37,967 bases of DNA from Polaromonas sp. (GCA_021731285.1 JAKFXR010000078.1:1-37967), one strand, 5' to 3'; shown: positions 12,230 through 22,132, counted from the first letter of the stretch. The notes: generated from the sequence alone by a model not told the origin. Numbers and translations are program-made.

Positions 12230-13162
12230 ATGGACCTCAAACAGATCGAATATTTTGTGCGTGTGGCCGAGCTTGGCAGCTTCACCCGCGCCTCTATTGC
12301 GCTGGACATTGCCCAGCCGGCGCTGAGCCGCCAGATCCGCCTGCTCGAGGTGGAGTTGCGGCAAAACCTGCTGACACGCAATGGCCGCGGCGCCGTGCCG
12401 ACCGAGGCCGGCAAGCTGCTGCTCAAGCACGGGCGCGGCATCCTGCACCAGGTCGATGTGGCGCGCGAAGAGCTGGGTGCCACGCGTGGCGCACTCGCAG
12501 GCCGGGTGTCCATCGGCCTGCCGCCCAGCCTGTCCAAGTTGATCACCGTTCCTTTGACGCAGATGTTCCGGCAACACCTGCCGCAGGCGCAGCTCACGCT
12601 GACCGAGGGTTTTTCAGTGCTCATGCACGAGGCCCTGCGCGTGGGCAACCTCGACATGACCGTGCTCTACAACTGCGACCGCTCGCCCGACTTCGAGATT
12701 GATGTGTTGCATTCAGAAGAGCTGGTGCTTATTTCGCCTGCGGCCCGGTCAGCCGCGGCAAGCCCCAAAAAGCGGCCCGGCACCAAGCGCCAGCCCATCA
12801 GCCTGGCCGAGGTGGCCCAACTGCCGCTGATCCTGCCGAGCCGCCCCAACGCCTTTCGCATCCTGATCGAAGCGCAGATGACAGGCATAGGCCATGAGCC
12901 GCAGATCGCGCTCGAGGTCGACGGGCTCAACGCGATTTTGAGCCTGGTCAAGGAAGGCATGGGCCATGCGGTCCTGCCCAGCTACACCCTGAGCAACTTT
13001 GAAAACACCGCGCCCTTCACCCTGCGCAGCATCCACAGCCCGCGCATCATGAGCCAGCTGATGCTGGTGCGCTCCTCTCGCCATCCCAACACCGAAACCC
13101 AGAAGTCCGCGATGGAAATCGTCAAGGCCGTGCTGATCGAGGCGATGAAGCCCTACACCTGA
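12230..13162 (+). CDS. pmdR: LysR-family regulator, probable PmdR
   Basis: 310 residues starting MDLKQIEYFVRVAELGSFTR, the standard LysR winged-helix opening, with recognition helix AQPALSRQIRLLEVELRQNLL and TRNGRGAVPTEAG. The effector domain begins near residue 92 (GRVSIGLPPSLSKLITVPL). It is of the CynR/NAC type and differs from the LysR at 3599. It is divergent from the modA-pmdEFDABC operon with a shared promoter region and so is the best candidate activator of 4,5-cleavage. The symbol is by position and family; PmdR of Comamonas is the comparison I have in mind. Confidence 0.85.
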   Translation: MDLKQIEYFVRVAELGSFTRASIALDIAQPALSRQIRLLEVELRQNLLTRNGRGAVPTEAGKLLLKHGRGILHQVDVAREELGATRGALAGRVSIGLPPSLSKLITVPLTQMFRQHLPQAQLTLTEGFSVLMHEALRVGNLDMTVLYNCDRSPDFEIDVLHSEELVLISPAARSAAASPKKRPGTKRQPISLAEVAQLPLILPSRPNAFRILIEAQMTGIGHEPQIALEVDGLNAILSLVKEGMGHAVLPSYTLSNFENTAPFTLRSIHSPRIMSQLMLVRSSRHPNTETQKSAMEIVKAVLIEAMKPYT

Positions 13163-13337
13163 AGGGGGTGGCACTACGTTTTTGATAGCAAACCATGTCC
13201 GAGGATCAAGGGCGAACTTGCGATTTCATCAATAAGCGCTGGCACATTCGGCCAGGCTGCCGCGCCTATGAACAAAATCGTCAACGCGCCCTTTGGTGAC
13301 GGGAATAGTTTGCTATCGACTTGATAGCGATTTTTGG
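13163..13337. repeat. Intergenic repeat with GCTATC/GATAGC hairpin
   Basis: This 175-bp gap has no gene. Near its left edge is TTTTTGATAGCAAA. At its right edge is a block reading CCCTTTGGTGACGGGAATAG followed by the hairpin GCTATC-GACTT-GATAGC (13312-13328) and GATTTTTGG. The same block occurs almost unchanged at 36668-36709, and looser copies lie at 34041 and 26491. The hairpin plus T run may also terminate pmdR. Confidence 0.65.
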
Positions 13338-14216
13338 CTATTTTTCTGTGGGCAATTTGTCGGCGTAGTCCTGCCAGCGGGCGTCCTTGCCTACCTCAGC
13401 GAAGATGCCTGCCTTCGCCTGGTCGGCCACCCACTGCTGCTTGTCGGCAATCGCTGAAGCCATGAAGGGCTCAAAGCCTGCCTCGCGCACCGTGTTGGCG
13501 GCTTCCCGCATTTCCTCGGCGCGGCGCTGGCCATGCTGCACCACGCGGCTGAAAAAATAACTGCCCTGCTTTTGCCAGTCGATGGACGGAAAGGTCTCGA
13601 CCAGCGTAGGCAGCACATGCTCTTCCACGCCATAGGCTCTGGCCGTGGCGTAGCTTTCAATCACCAGCGCTTCCAGGCCCTTGATCATCACGCTGCGGCA
13701 CATCTTGATGGCGCTGGCCACGCCCAGCTTGTCGCTGACGGCTTTGGCATCCATGCCCCAGGCATTGAGCACTTCGGCCAGTTCGCTGGCCGATGTTCCT
13801 CCCAGCAGCATGGGCACGCGAATGCCATACGGCGGCACCGAGGTCATCACACCGGCCTCGACATACCGCGCACCCGCCGCTTCGATGAGTTGCGCCGCCT
13901 GCTGCTTGGTGCCGGGGGATGCGGAGTTGAGGTCCAGAAACACCGCGCCGGGGCGGATGTACGCGGCAGCGGCCTCGGCCACGGCCAGGGTGTTGGAAGC
14001 CGTCACCGCTGAAATCACCAGGTCGGCCTGCGCACACAGCGCGGCCATGGAGTCGCAGACGTTCACGCCGGCCTGTGTGGCCTGCCCACGATGGGAAGGA
14101 TTGGCGGGGAACTTCGTGTCCCAGACGCTGGTCGCGCCCACTTGCTGCTTGAGACCGGCCGTGAAAATGCGGCCGACCTCACCATAGCCGACCATACCGA
14201 TGTGCTGAAACTTCAA
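13338..14216 (-). CDS. NAD(P)-dependent beta-hydroxyacid dehydrogenase-like protein (6PGDH N-domain plus DUF1932)
   Basis: 292 residues from a TTG start at 14216, chosen because AGGAG stands 7 bases upstream; a longer start at 14237 would place that ribosome site inside the gene. The N-terminal Rossmann motif is IGMVGYGEVGRIF, followed by the DLNSASPGTKQQAA segment of the 3-hydroxyisobutyrate dehydrogenase group. The C-terminal domain, with KMCRSVMIKGLEALVIES, is the DUF1932 type. The conserved Lys is probably that of IKMCRS. It is last in the liv-tctC gene string, 31 bp after the binding protein. Substrate unknown; a hydroxy acid from aromatic side chains or ring cleavage is plausible. Confidence 0.85.
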   Translation of the reverse strand: MKFQHIGMVGYGEVGRIFTAGLKQQVGATSVWDTKFPANPSHRGQATQAGVNVCDSMAALCAQADLVISAVTASNTLAVAEAAAAYIRPGAVFLDLNSASPGTKQQAAQLIEAAGARYVEAGVMTSVPPYGIRVPMLLGGTSASELAEVLNAWGMDAKAVSDKLGVASAIKMCRSVMIKGLEALVIESYATARAYGVEEHVLPTLVETFPSIDWQKQGSYFFSRVVQHGQRRAEEMREAANTVREAGFEPFMASAIADKQQWVADQAKAGIFAEVGKDARWQDYADKLPTEK

Positions 14217-14247
14217 GGATGTGCTCCTGCGCTGCAAAGCGCGGATT

Positions 14248-15213
14248 TTATTGCGTCGGGATCTTGGCGCGGACGATCACGTCGCCCCAGCGCTTGGTTT
14301 CGCTGGCCAGCAGGTCGGCCGCCTGCTCGGGCGTGCTGGCACGGGCTTCCACATTCAGGCCCGCGAGTTTTTCCTTGACGTCGGGCGAGTTGAGCGCGGC
14401 GGTGATGTCCTTGTTCAAGCGGGCAATCACGGCGCCAGGGGTTTTGGCCGGGGCAGCCAGCGCGTTCCAGCTCGAAGCCACGAAGGTGGGCAAGCCGCTT
14501 TCTTTCGCAGTTGGCACTTCCGGCAGCACCGCAGCGCGTTTGTCGCCAGTCACCACCAGGGCGCGCAGGGCATTGGCCTTGATCTGCGGCAGCACGGGAC
14601 CGAGGATTTCAACTGCCGCATCGATCTGGCCGCCACGCAGCGCGGTGATGACGGCCGGTGTGCCGTTGAAGGGGACGATCTGCATGTCCGCGCCAGAGGT
14701 GCTTTTGAACAGCTCTGCCGCCAGGTTCTGGGTGCTGCCGATGTTGATGGTGCCCACATTGAGCTTGCCGGGGTTGGCTTTGGCAAAGGCCAGCAGCTCA
14801 CCGAGGGTCTTGAACTTCGAGTCAACCGGTGTGACGACGGCAATGTCGAAAAAGCCGAGTGTGGACACCGGCGCAAAATCACGCGTGTTGTTGAAGGGCA
14901 GCGACTTGAACATGCTGGTGCTCACCGCCGTGCCGTTGGACATCAGCAGCAGGGTGTGGCCATCGGGGTCGGCCTTGGCCACTGCCTCGCCAGCGGCCAC
15001 GCCGCCTGCGCCAGGTTTGTTCTCAATCACGACCGCCTGCCCCAGCGACTCGCTGAGTTTTTGCGCCACGGTGCGCGCCGTCAGGTCGGCCACGCCGCCT
15101 GCGCCAAAAGGCACGACGATCTTGATCGGCTTGCTGGGGAAAGTCTGGGCGGTGGCCACGCCAGCGGCCATGACAGTGGCCAGCACACCAAAAAGAAGAC
15201 GTTGCATGTTCAT
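14248..15213 (-). CDS. Bug-type (TctC) tripartite tricarboxylate-type solute-binding protein
   Basis: 321 residues with a clear Sec signal peptide (LLFGVLATVMAAGVATAQ, cleavage near residue 22). The mature start is TFPSKPIKIVVPFGAGGVAD, the hallmark of Bug proteins. Later family segments are TLLLMSNGTAVS and NVGTINIGSTQNLAAELF. It binds a small carboxylate in the periplasm. No tctA or tctB membrane genes are near, which is common for this expanded betaproteobacterial family. It lies 20 bp after livF and before the dehydrogenase, within the same transcription unit. Confidence 0.93.
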   Translation of the reverse strand: MNMQRLLFGVLATVMAAGVATAQTFPSKPIKIVVPFGAGGVADLTARTVAQKLSESLGQAVVIENKPGAGGVAAGEAVAKADPDGHTLLLMSNGTAVSTSMFKSLPFNNTRDFAPVSTLGFFDIAVVTPVDSKFKTLGELLAFAKANPGKLNVGTINIGSTQNLAAELFKSTSGADMQIVPFNGTPAVITALRGGQIDAAVEILGPVLPQIKANALRALVVTGDKRAAVLPEVPTAKESGLPTFVASSWNALAAPAKTPGAVIARLNKDITAALNSPDVKEKLAGLNVEARASTPEQAADLLASETKRWGDVIVRAKIPTQ

Positions 15214-15233
15214 GGAAAACTCCTGAAATAAAA

Positions 15234-15930
15234 TTAACGCGCCACACCCAGATGCTGCTCCAGCAAACTCGGGTCTTTGCGAAGCTGCTCCGCCGTGCCG
15301 CTGTGCACCACGGTGCCACGGTCCAGCACCACAGCGCTGTCGGAAATGGCAAGAATCGCCTGCGGGTGCTGCTCGACGATGATGGCCGACAGGCCCTCCT
15401 CACGCGTGATGCGGCTTATCGCGCGCAGCAGCTCTTCCACAATGATGGGGGCCAGGCCTTCAAGCGGCTCATCAAGCAGCAGCAGGCGCGGGTTCAGCAC
15501 CAGCGCGCGGCCCACTGCCAGCATTTGCTGCTCACCCCCCGAAAGCTGCGTGCCCAGGTTGGTCTTGCGCTCAGCCAGCCGGGGGAACATGGTGTACACG
15601 CCACCGGGCGTCCACTTGCCGGGGCGCGCCACGGCGGTCAGGTTTTCATGCACCGTCAACGACTTGAAGATGTTGCGCTCCTGCGGCACCCAGCCAATGC
15701 CTGCAGCGGCCCGCTCATGCGGCGGCATCTTGTGAAGCGCCTTGCCCGCCAGCATGATGCTGCCGCCGTGCTGGCGCGTTGCGCCGGCCAGGGTGTTGAT
15801 CAGCGTGGTTTTGCCGGTGCCGTTGCGGCCCAGCAGTGCCAGGGTTTTGCCCTCGTCCAGGCTCAAGGAAATGTTGTTGAGCACCACCGCCTCGCCATAT
15901 CCGGCACTGAGGTTTTCAACCTTCAGCAGT

Positions 15931-15938
<8 letters not shown>
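15234..15938 (-). CDS. livF: Branched-chain-type ABC transporter ATP-binding protein LivF
   Basis: 234 residues from the ATG at 15938, which overlaps the end of livG by 8 bp. Walker A is GRNGTGKTT, the signature is LSGGEQQ and Walker B is RLLLLDEP, followed by the H-loop VEQH. This is the second ATPase of the HAAT (LivFGHMJ) transporter and works as a heterodimer with LivG. Local context (VanR-like regulator, vanAB, pmd genes) suggests uptake of aromatic acids rather than amino acids; that is inference. Confidence 0.95.
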
Positions 15939-16700
<762 letters not shown>

Positions 16701-16704
<4 letters not shown>

Positions 16705-17669
16705 GCGCCCCCCCGCTTGAACCAGGTGTGCGGCCTGAGCAGGCGCTCGCGCCCGACCAGCATGAGGATGACCAGGAACAGGCCAATCCAGAACGTCCAG
16801 TACTGCGGCGTGATGGACGAGATCACATCCTGCATGATCTTGAAGACAATCGCACCGGTGATGCCGCCATACAGCCAGCCGGTACCGCCTATGACCAGCA
16901 CCAGCATGATGTCGGCAGAGCGGTCAAAGGCAAACACGTCGAGTGACGCAAAGCCGGTGGTCTGGGCCAGCAGCGCGCCCGCAGCGCCGGCCATGCCGGC
17001 AGCAATGGTGTAGACCACGCCCAGGCGCGAGGTGACCGGTATGCCAATGGCCATGGCGCGCAGGCGGTTGTCGCGCACCGCCTTGAGCGTCGCGCCAAAG
17101 GGCGAGTTGGTCAGGCGCCGCGCCACAAAAAACAGCAGCAGCGCCACAACAATCGAGTAGCAGGCAGCGGTGCGGCCCGACAGGTCAAACTCAAACCGGC
17201 CCAGCAGCGGCCCCATCACCACACCCTGCAGGCCGTCGGCGCCGCCGGTCAGCCAGTCGAGCTTGTTGGCCAGCTCCAGCAGGATCAGGGCCACGCCCAG
17301 TGTCACCATCAGGCGCGTCAGGTCACTGCCGCGCAAAATGGTCGGGCTGCACAACGCGCCCAGCACGGTGGACACCGCCACCCCCACCAGCAGACCCACC
17401 AGCGGGTCGGGCATGACCAGCTTGGCAAACAGCGCAGCCGTGTACGCGCCCATGCCGAAGAAGGCCGCATGGCCCAGCGAGACGATGCCGCCGTAACCGA
17501 GCACCAGATCCAGCGAGATTGCAAACAGCGCCACGATGGCAATCTCGTTGATGATCAGCGCGTGCGACGACAGCAGGAAGGGCGAGGCCAGCACCAGCAG
17601 CCAGAACACCGGCTCCCAGACTTTCCAGCGCCCTGCCCTGTTCAGGGATTCTTGAACCGTTGTTTTCAT
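16701..17669 (-). CDS. livM: Branched-chain-type ABC transporter permease LivM
   Basis: 322 residues from the ATG at 17669, overlapping the livH stop as ATGA; the open frame upstream of this is a shadow of livH. Multiple hydrophobic segments are visible (PVFWLLVLASPFLLSSHAL, IVALFAISLDLVLGYGG and others), with the family hallmark SLGHAAFFGMGAY. A second hallmark, AVRDNRLRAMAIG, lies in the cytoplasmic loop that contacts the ATPases. It pairs with LivH to form the channel. Confidence 0.94.
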
Positions 17670-18538
17670 TTGCCGCCCTTGCGCACGAAGAGCCCTTGTG
17701 GGCGCCAGATCAGGATGGCAATCATCATGCTGTACAGGATGAAAGCCCCCATCTTGGGGATGTAGTACTTGCCCGCCACGTCGGCAATGCCCAGCAGCAG
17801 CGCCGCCAACAGCGGGCCGGTGATCGACGAGGTGCCGCCCACGGCGACCACGATCAAAAAGTAAATCATGAACTTGAGCGGAAAGCTGGGGTCCAGCCCC
17901 AGCACTTCTGCGCCCAGCGCGCCGCCCAGGCCGGCCAGGCCGGAGCCGACCGCAAAGGTCGAGAGAAACACCACGTTGACATTGATGCCCAGGCCGGACG
18001 CCACACGCTGGTCGTCCACCGAGGCGCGCAGGCGGCTGCCGAAGCGGGTGTTGGCCAGCACGTACTGCAGCCCAATCGTCAGCGCGCCGCACACCAGCAC
18101 GATGAACAGCCGGTAGTGGCCCATGCCCAGCATCCACGCACCCTCGCCGATTTCGGTGCGGCCCTTGAGCCACTCGGGCAGCTGCACGATCTGCTGGGTG
18201 GACCCAATGAAATAGTCCACGCTGGCCACCGCCATGAAGGTCAGGCCGATGGTAAACAGCACCTGGTCCAGGTGCGGCTTGCCGTACATGGGCCGGTACA
18301 GCGTGCGCTCAAGAATGCCGCCCAGCAGCGCCGAGCCCAGAAAGGCCAGCGGCAGGCAGACCAGGAAAGGCACGTCCATGCGCTGCATCAGCAACACCGT
18401 GATGTAGCCGCCCGCCATGGCAAAAGCGCCATGCGCGAGGTTGATGAAATTCATCAGGCCCATGGTCACCGACAGGCCCACTGCCAGAATGAAAAGCAGC
18501 ATGCCGTAGGCGATGCCGTCGAAGAGGATGGTTAGCAT
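17666..18538 (-). CDS. livH: Branched-chain-type ABC transporter permease LivH
   Basis: 290 residues, strongly hydrophobic, with the LivH opening FDGIAYGMLLFILAVGLSVT and MGLMNFINLAHGAFAMAGGY. The cytoplasmic coupling segment is TRFGSRLRASVDDQRVASGL. It is the first intact gene after the interrupted livK, with 138 bp between them. That gap contains G+C-rich hairpins and may modulate expression between binding protein and permeases. Confidence 0.94.
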   Translation of the reverse strand: MLTILFDGIAYGMLLFILAVGLSVTMGLMNFINLAHGAFAMAGGYITVLLMQRMDVPFLVCLPLAFLGSALLGGILERTLYRPMYGKPHLDQVLFTIGLTFMAVASVDYFIGSTQQIVQLPEWLKGRTEIGEGAWMLGMGHYRLFIVLVCGALTIGLQYVLANTRFGSRLRASVDDQRVASGLGINVNVVFLSTFAVGSGLAGLGGALGAEVLGLDPSFPLKFMIYFLIVVAVGGTSSITGPLLAALLLGIADVAGKYYIPKMGAFILYSMMIAILIWRPQGLFVRKGGK

Positions 18539-18676
18539 GTGTTGGCCGGATAGTCAGAAGCTGCCAGAAGGAAACCATTTCAGGAACGCCGCGGAACCGG
18601 CTTCGCCGGGCCGCAGGCGTTGCCCCCTGCAGGGGGAAACAGGCTACACGCAGTGAGCCTGGATGGGGGTGTGCAA
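18539..18676. repeat. Hairpin-rich intergenic spacer between livK1 and livH
   Basis: No gene. It contains GGAACCGGCTTCGCCGG with an internal CCGGC-TTC-GCCGG hairpin, the palindrome CCCCCTGCAGGGGG (14 bp, perfect) and AGGCTACACGCAGTGAGCCT. This composition resembles dispersed intergenic repeats I associate with Comamonadaceae. On the minus strand these hairpins could protect or attenuate mRNA between livK and livHMGF. Confidence 0.6.
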
Positions 18677-19849
18677 TTATTTGGCTTTGCCGGGATCCTT
18701 GACGTCCTTGATCACATCAAATTCCACGTTGTGAAGCTGGCCTTCCTTGCGCTCAACCTTGCGCAGGTACATGTTGTGCACCACGTCGCGGGTTTGCGCG
18801 TCGATGAACATCGGGCCGCGCGGGCTTTCAAAAATCTGGCCCTTCATCGCAGCCAGCAGTGCGTCACCGCCGCCGTTGCCCTTGGTGGCCCGCAGCGCTT
18901 CGTAAATCACGCGCATGCCGTCATAACCGCCAACGGCCATGAAGTTGGGGCGCATGCCCTTGTTGGCCTTGCCGAAAGCCTCGACAAACTTCTTGTTCAT
19001 GGGGGACGGGTGGTAAGCCGAATAGTGGTGCTAGGTGACCACGCCAAGCGCGCCGTCGCCCATGTCGTTGAGCTGGTCGTCGTCGGTCACGTCGCCGGTG
19101 CCGATGAGCCGGATGCCGGCCTTGTCCATGCCGCGCTCAAGAAACTGCTTCATGACCGCAGCGCCCGCGCCGGAGGGCACAAACACAAACAGCGCATCAG
19201 GCTTGAGGTCACGCACTTTCTGCAGGAAGGGAGCGAAGTCGGGGTTGCGCAGCGGCACGCGCAGCGACTCGGTGACCTGGCCGCCGTTGAAAGTCAGGCG
19301 TTCCTTGAAAAATTTCTCGGCGTCAATGCCGGGGCCATAGTCGCTGACCAGGGTCACGACTTTCTTGATACCGTTTTTCGGGGCCCAGTCGGCCAGTGCC
19401 ACCGAAGCCTGGGGCAAGGTGAAGCTGGTGCGCACGATGTAAGGAGATGCCAGCGTGATGCTGGAGGTGGCCGCGGCCATCACCACCTGCGGTGTCTTGG
19501 ACTGGGTGGCAATCGGCGCGGTGGCCAGGGCCGATGGCGTGATGCCAAAGCCAGCCAGTACATTGACCTTGTCGTTGACCACCAGTTCCTGCGCGATGCG
19601 TTTGGTCACGTCGGGCACGCTGGTGTCGTCCTTGATGATCAGCTCGATTTTCTTGCCGGCCACGGTGTCGCCGTTTTGCGCCATGTACAGGCGTGCCGCA
19701 GCTTCGATCTGGCGGCCGGTGGTGGCCTGCTGACCTGTCATGGGCAGGATCAGGCCGATCTTGAAGGTGTTGCTCTGCGCCGCGGCGGGAACAGCGGCGA
19801 GGGTTGCAGCAGCCATCGCGATGGCGCTCAGAAAAATCCGTTTTTGCAT
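18677..19849 (-). pseudogene. livK-type substrate-binding protein interrupted by an in-frame TAG
   Basis: One frame of 391 codons from the ATG at 19849 (GGAGA ribosome site 4 bases upstream) to 18677, broken by a single TAG at codon 273 (19033-19031). Before the stop it has a signal peptide (FLSAIAMAAATLAAVPAAAQ) and mature FKIGLILPMTGQQATTGRQIE. After the stop the frame continues unchanged as HHYSAYHPSPMNKKFVEAFG to the normal C-terminus. The tandem paralogue at 20085-21278 has Thr-Ser-His at this point (ACA TCC CAC), so TCG to TAG is a simple explanation. No frameshift is needed. It may be a recent nonsense mutation, a sequencing error or a readthrough case. If real, the truncated product lacks much of the second lobe and the paralogue would have to serve the permease. 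Confidence 0.85.
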
Positions 19850-19928
19850 GGTGTCTCCAGAAAGGCTGGGGGAAGGATCAAAAGGGCTCACCAGACTGTC
19901 CCCCATACGGCGCCGGTGCGCAATAGAG

Positions 19929-19953
19929 TTTTGCTACTGGCAGTTATAGCAAA
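19929..19953. repeat. Small TTTGCTA/TAGCAAA hairpin
   Basis: TTTGCTA (19930-19936) and TAGCAAA (19947-19953) form a 7-bp inverted repeat with a 10-base spacer, in the gap upstream of the interrupted livK. It resembles the GCTA-type hairpins at 13312 and 36691. The rest of the gap from 19850 to 20020 shows no gene. Confidence 0.4.
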
Positions 19954-20020
19954 TCCGCATACCGCAAGCCGAGCCAGAACATTTCTTTCCTTTTTGCTGA
20001 AATGCCGGTTCTCAACGAAA

Positions 20021-20044
20021 CAAGGCCCCGTCGCGGGGGCCTTG
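20021..20044 (-). terminator. Hairpin terminator downstream of livK2
   Basis: CAAGGCCCC and GGGGCCTTG form a perfect 9-bp stem with a 6-base loop. On the minus strand the stem is followed by TTTCGTT. It lies 41 bp past the livK2 stop and may limit readthrough into the interrupted livK and livHMGF. The T tract is short, so termination is likely partial. Confidence 0.65.
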
Positions 20045-20084
20045 TGTCTCAAAAGCCCCGGGGCTGGGCGGCTTGCTACCCGGT

Positions 20085-21278
20085 TTACTTGCCGGTTTTG
20101 CCCGGGTCCTTGACGTCCTTGAGGGTGTCAAACTCGACGTTGTAAAGCTGGCCGTTGACGCGCTCGACGCGGCGGATGTAAACGTTCTGCACGATGTCGC
20201 GGGTTTGCGCATCGATGTAAATCGGGCCGCGCGGGCTTTCAAAAATCTGGCCCTTCATCGCGTCCACCAGCGCGCTGCCTATGCCCTGCCCTTTGGTCGT
20301 GCGTATGGCTTCGTAGATCACGCGCATGCCGTCATAGGCCGACACACCAAAGAAATTGGGGCGTATGCCATTGCTGGCTTTCATGTAGGCCTCCACAAAC
20401 TTCTTGTTGGCCGGCGAGTTGTGCGCCACCGAGTAGGGGTGGGATGTCACCAGGCCCAGCGCGACGTCGCCCATGTCGTTGAGGATTTCGTCGTCGGCCA
20501 CGCTGCCTTCGCCAATCAGCTTGATGCCCGCCTTGTCCAGGCCGCGCTCGGCAAACTGCTTGAGCAGCGCACTGCCCGCGCCAGCGGGCACAAACACAAA
20601 CAGCGCATCAGGTTTGAGATCACGCACCCTTTGCAGGAAAGGTGCGTAGTCCGGGTTGCGCAGCGGCACGCGCAGCTCGGCCATGATCTGACCGCCGTTC
20701 AGGGTAAAGCGCTCGCGGAAGGTTTTCTCGGCGTCGATGCCCGGGCCGTAATCAGTCACCAGTGACACGACACGCTTGATGCCGTTTTTAGGCGCCCACT
20801 CGGCCACGCCCAGCGTGACTTGCGGCAGCGTCATGCTGGTGCGGATGATGTAAGGCGATGCCTCGGTGACGATGGACGTGGCCGCAGCCATGACCACCAT
20901 CGGTGTTTTGGACTGGGTGGCAATCGGCGCGGTGGCCAGCGCCAGCGGCGTCAGGCCAAAGCCGGCCAGCACATCGACCTTGTCGGTCACGACCAGGTCT
21001 TGCGCCAGACGCTTGGTCACGTCAGGCACGCCGGTATCGTCTTTCAGAATGATCTGGACCTTGCGCCCGGCCACCGTGTCGCCAAACTGCTGCATGTAGA
21101 GCTTGATGCCGTTGTCAATCTGCCGGCCTGTCGAGGCAAACGGTCCGGTCATGGGCAGCAGCAAGCCTACCTTGAAGGGTTTGGCCTGGGCCATGGCCAG
21201 CCCGGTGTTCAGGGCGATGGCGGTGACGGTGGCGTTCTTGAGAAAGGTGCGCTTGGTGCTGTCCATTTTGTTGTCCAT
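20085..21278 (-). CDS. livK: Branched-chain-type ABC transporter substrate-binding protein (intact livK paralogue)
   Basis: 397 residues from the ATG at 21278, with GGAG 6-7 bases upstream; the internal ATG at codon 5 is less well placed. The N-terminus (TKRTFLKNATVTAIALNTGLAMAQA) is a signal peptide. The mature protein starts PFKVGLLLPMTGPFASTGRQ. It continues with the LivJ/K type I binding fold: VLAGFGLTPLALATAPIATQ, NGIKRVVSLVTDYGPGIDAE and KPDALFVFVPAGAG. It is very similar along its length to the interrupted copy next door, so the two are a tandem duplication. The likely ligand is an aromatic acid, from the VanR-like regulator and vanAB context only. Confidence 0.93.
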   Translation of the reverse strand: MDNKMDSTKRTFLKNATVTAIALNTGLAMAQAKPFKVGLLLPMTGPFASTGRQIDNGIKLYMQQFGDTVAGRKVQIILKDDTGVPDVTKRLAQDLVVTDKVDVLAGFGLTPLALATAPIATQSKTPMVVMAAATSIVTEASPYIIRTSMTLPQVTLGVAEWAPKNGIKRVVSLVTDYGPGIDAEKTFRERFTLNGGQIMAELRVPLRNPDYAPFLQRVRDLKPDALFVFVPAGAGSALLKQFAERGLDKAGIKLIGEGSVADDEILNDMGDVALGLVTSHPYSVAHNSPANKKFVEAYMKASNGIRPNFFGVSAYDGMRVIYEAIRTTKGQGIGSALVDAMKGQIFESPRGPIYIDAQTRDIVQNVYIRRVERVNGQLYNVEFDTLKDVKDPGKTGK

Positions 21279-21339
21279 GGTGGTCTCCGTTAAAAAATCA
21301 AAAGGGTGAAAAGCTCAAACTGGCGGGTTACAGGGCAAG

Positions 21340-22116
21340 TTAAAGGGTCTGCGCCCGGCGGATCAGCCGCATGCCCGGCATCTGCATCGCGTCGTGGATG
21401 TGCAGCACACCGCGCAGGTTGCGCTGGGCAATGCGGGAGTGCTCACGCATGATGGCTTCGGCGCGGCCACCTTCTCGCTGCTCGATCGCCTCCAGCACCT
21501 GCCAGTGCTGGTCCTGGGCCACCAGCAGGGTGTCGCGCGCACGTGGTGAGTTGGTTTGCTCGATCACAAAGCCCGAGGGCGAGGCAAAAGGCAGCTTGAC
21601 CACACGCTCCAGCTCACGGGCAATGACCTGGCTGCCGCCCATGTCGGCCAGCAGGTTGTGAAAATTCTGGTTCAGGGTGACGTATTGCAGAAAGTGCTCG
21701 TCGTCCAGCGCCGGCTGCTGCAGCACGGCATCGATGCTGGCCAGACAGGCGCGGGCTTGGGCCATCAGCACGGTGGCAACGCCGCGCTCGGCCGCCAGCC
21801 GGGCCAGCAGGCCTTCGAGCGTGCCGCGCAGTTCGATGGCTTCTGAAATGTCGCGCTCTGAAAACGTGCGCACCGCATAACCGCCGTTGACCAGCGACTC
21901 CAGCAGGCCCTCCTGCTCCAGCCGCATCAGCGCCTCACGGATGGGGGTGCGCGAGACACCCAGCTTTTCAACAATCGCCAGCTCGGTGATGCGTGCGCCG
22001 CTGACCAGTTCGCCCGCCAGAATCATTTCGCGCAGCCTGAGCTGCGCTTTCACCGCCTGGGACGAGCTGGCATCCTGCGCATCGGCAGCCGGAGCAAGGG
22101 GCAGTGGACTGTTCAT
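21340..22116 (-). CDS. vanR: GntR-family (FadR/VanR subgroup) transcriptional regulator
   Basis: 258 residues. The winged helix-turn-helix is at about 25-90 (LREMILAGELVSGARITELA, VEKLGVSRTPIREALMRLEQ). The C-terminal FCD domain carries the helices expected to bind metal and ligand (NQNFHNLLADMGG, AEAIMREHSRIAQRN). It is divergent from vanA and is followed on its own strand by the livK genes. VanR proteins of this subgroup repress vanAB and release DNA upon vanillate binding. Two TGTATACA palindromes lie in the shared promoter region. The symbol is assigned from family and position. Confidence 0.85.
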   Translation of the reverse strand: MNSPLPLAPAADAQDASSSQAVKAQLRLREMILAGELVSGARITELAIVEKLGVSRTPIREALMRLEQEGLLESLVNGGYAVRTFSERDISEAIELRGTLEGLLARLAAERGVATVLMAQARACLASIDAVLQQPALDDEHFLQYVTLNQNFHNLLADMGGSQVIARELERVVKLPFASPSGFVIEQTNSPRARDTLLVAQDQHWQVLEAIEQREGGRAEAIMREHSRIAQRNLRGVLHIHDAMQMPGMRLIRRAQTL

Positions 22117-22124
22117 GTGCAGAG

Positions 22125-22132
22125 TGTATACA
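22125..22132. promoter_or_regulatory. Putative GntR/VanR operator, gntR-proximal copy
   Basis: Perfect 8-bp palindrome TGTATACA, within GTGTATACAT. It lies 9 bp upstream of the regulator's ATG, over its ribosome-binding region, so binding would directly block gntR expression. A second copy is 95 bp away. It fits the T-N-G-T...A-C-N-A half-site logic of FadR-subfamily operators. Confidence 0.65.

Noticed and set aside
14248..15213. Bug protein as part of a complete tripartite tricarboxylate transporter
   Set aside because: No tctA or tctB gene is present; the neighbours are ABC genes and a dehydrogenase, so only the binding protein is annotated.
17670..18173. N-terminal extension of LivM to 18173
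   Set aside because: It overlaps livH in another frame and is Arg/Gly-rich; the ATGA overlap with the livH stop gives the natural start.
18620..20113. Plus-strand open frame of about 500 codons across the livK1 region
   Set aside because: It lies antisense to the interrupted livK and shows only mirror composition (His, Val, Gln-rich) and no domain. It does not explain the amber codon.
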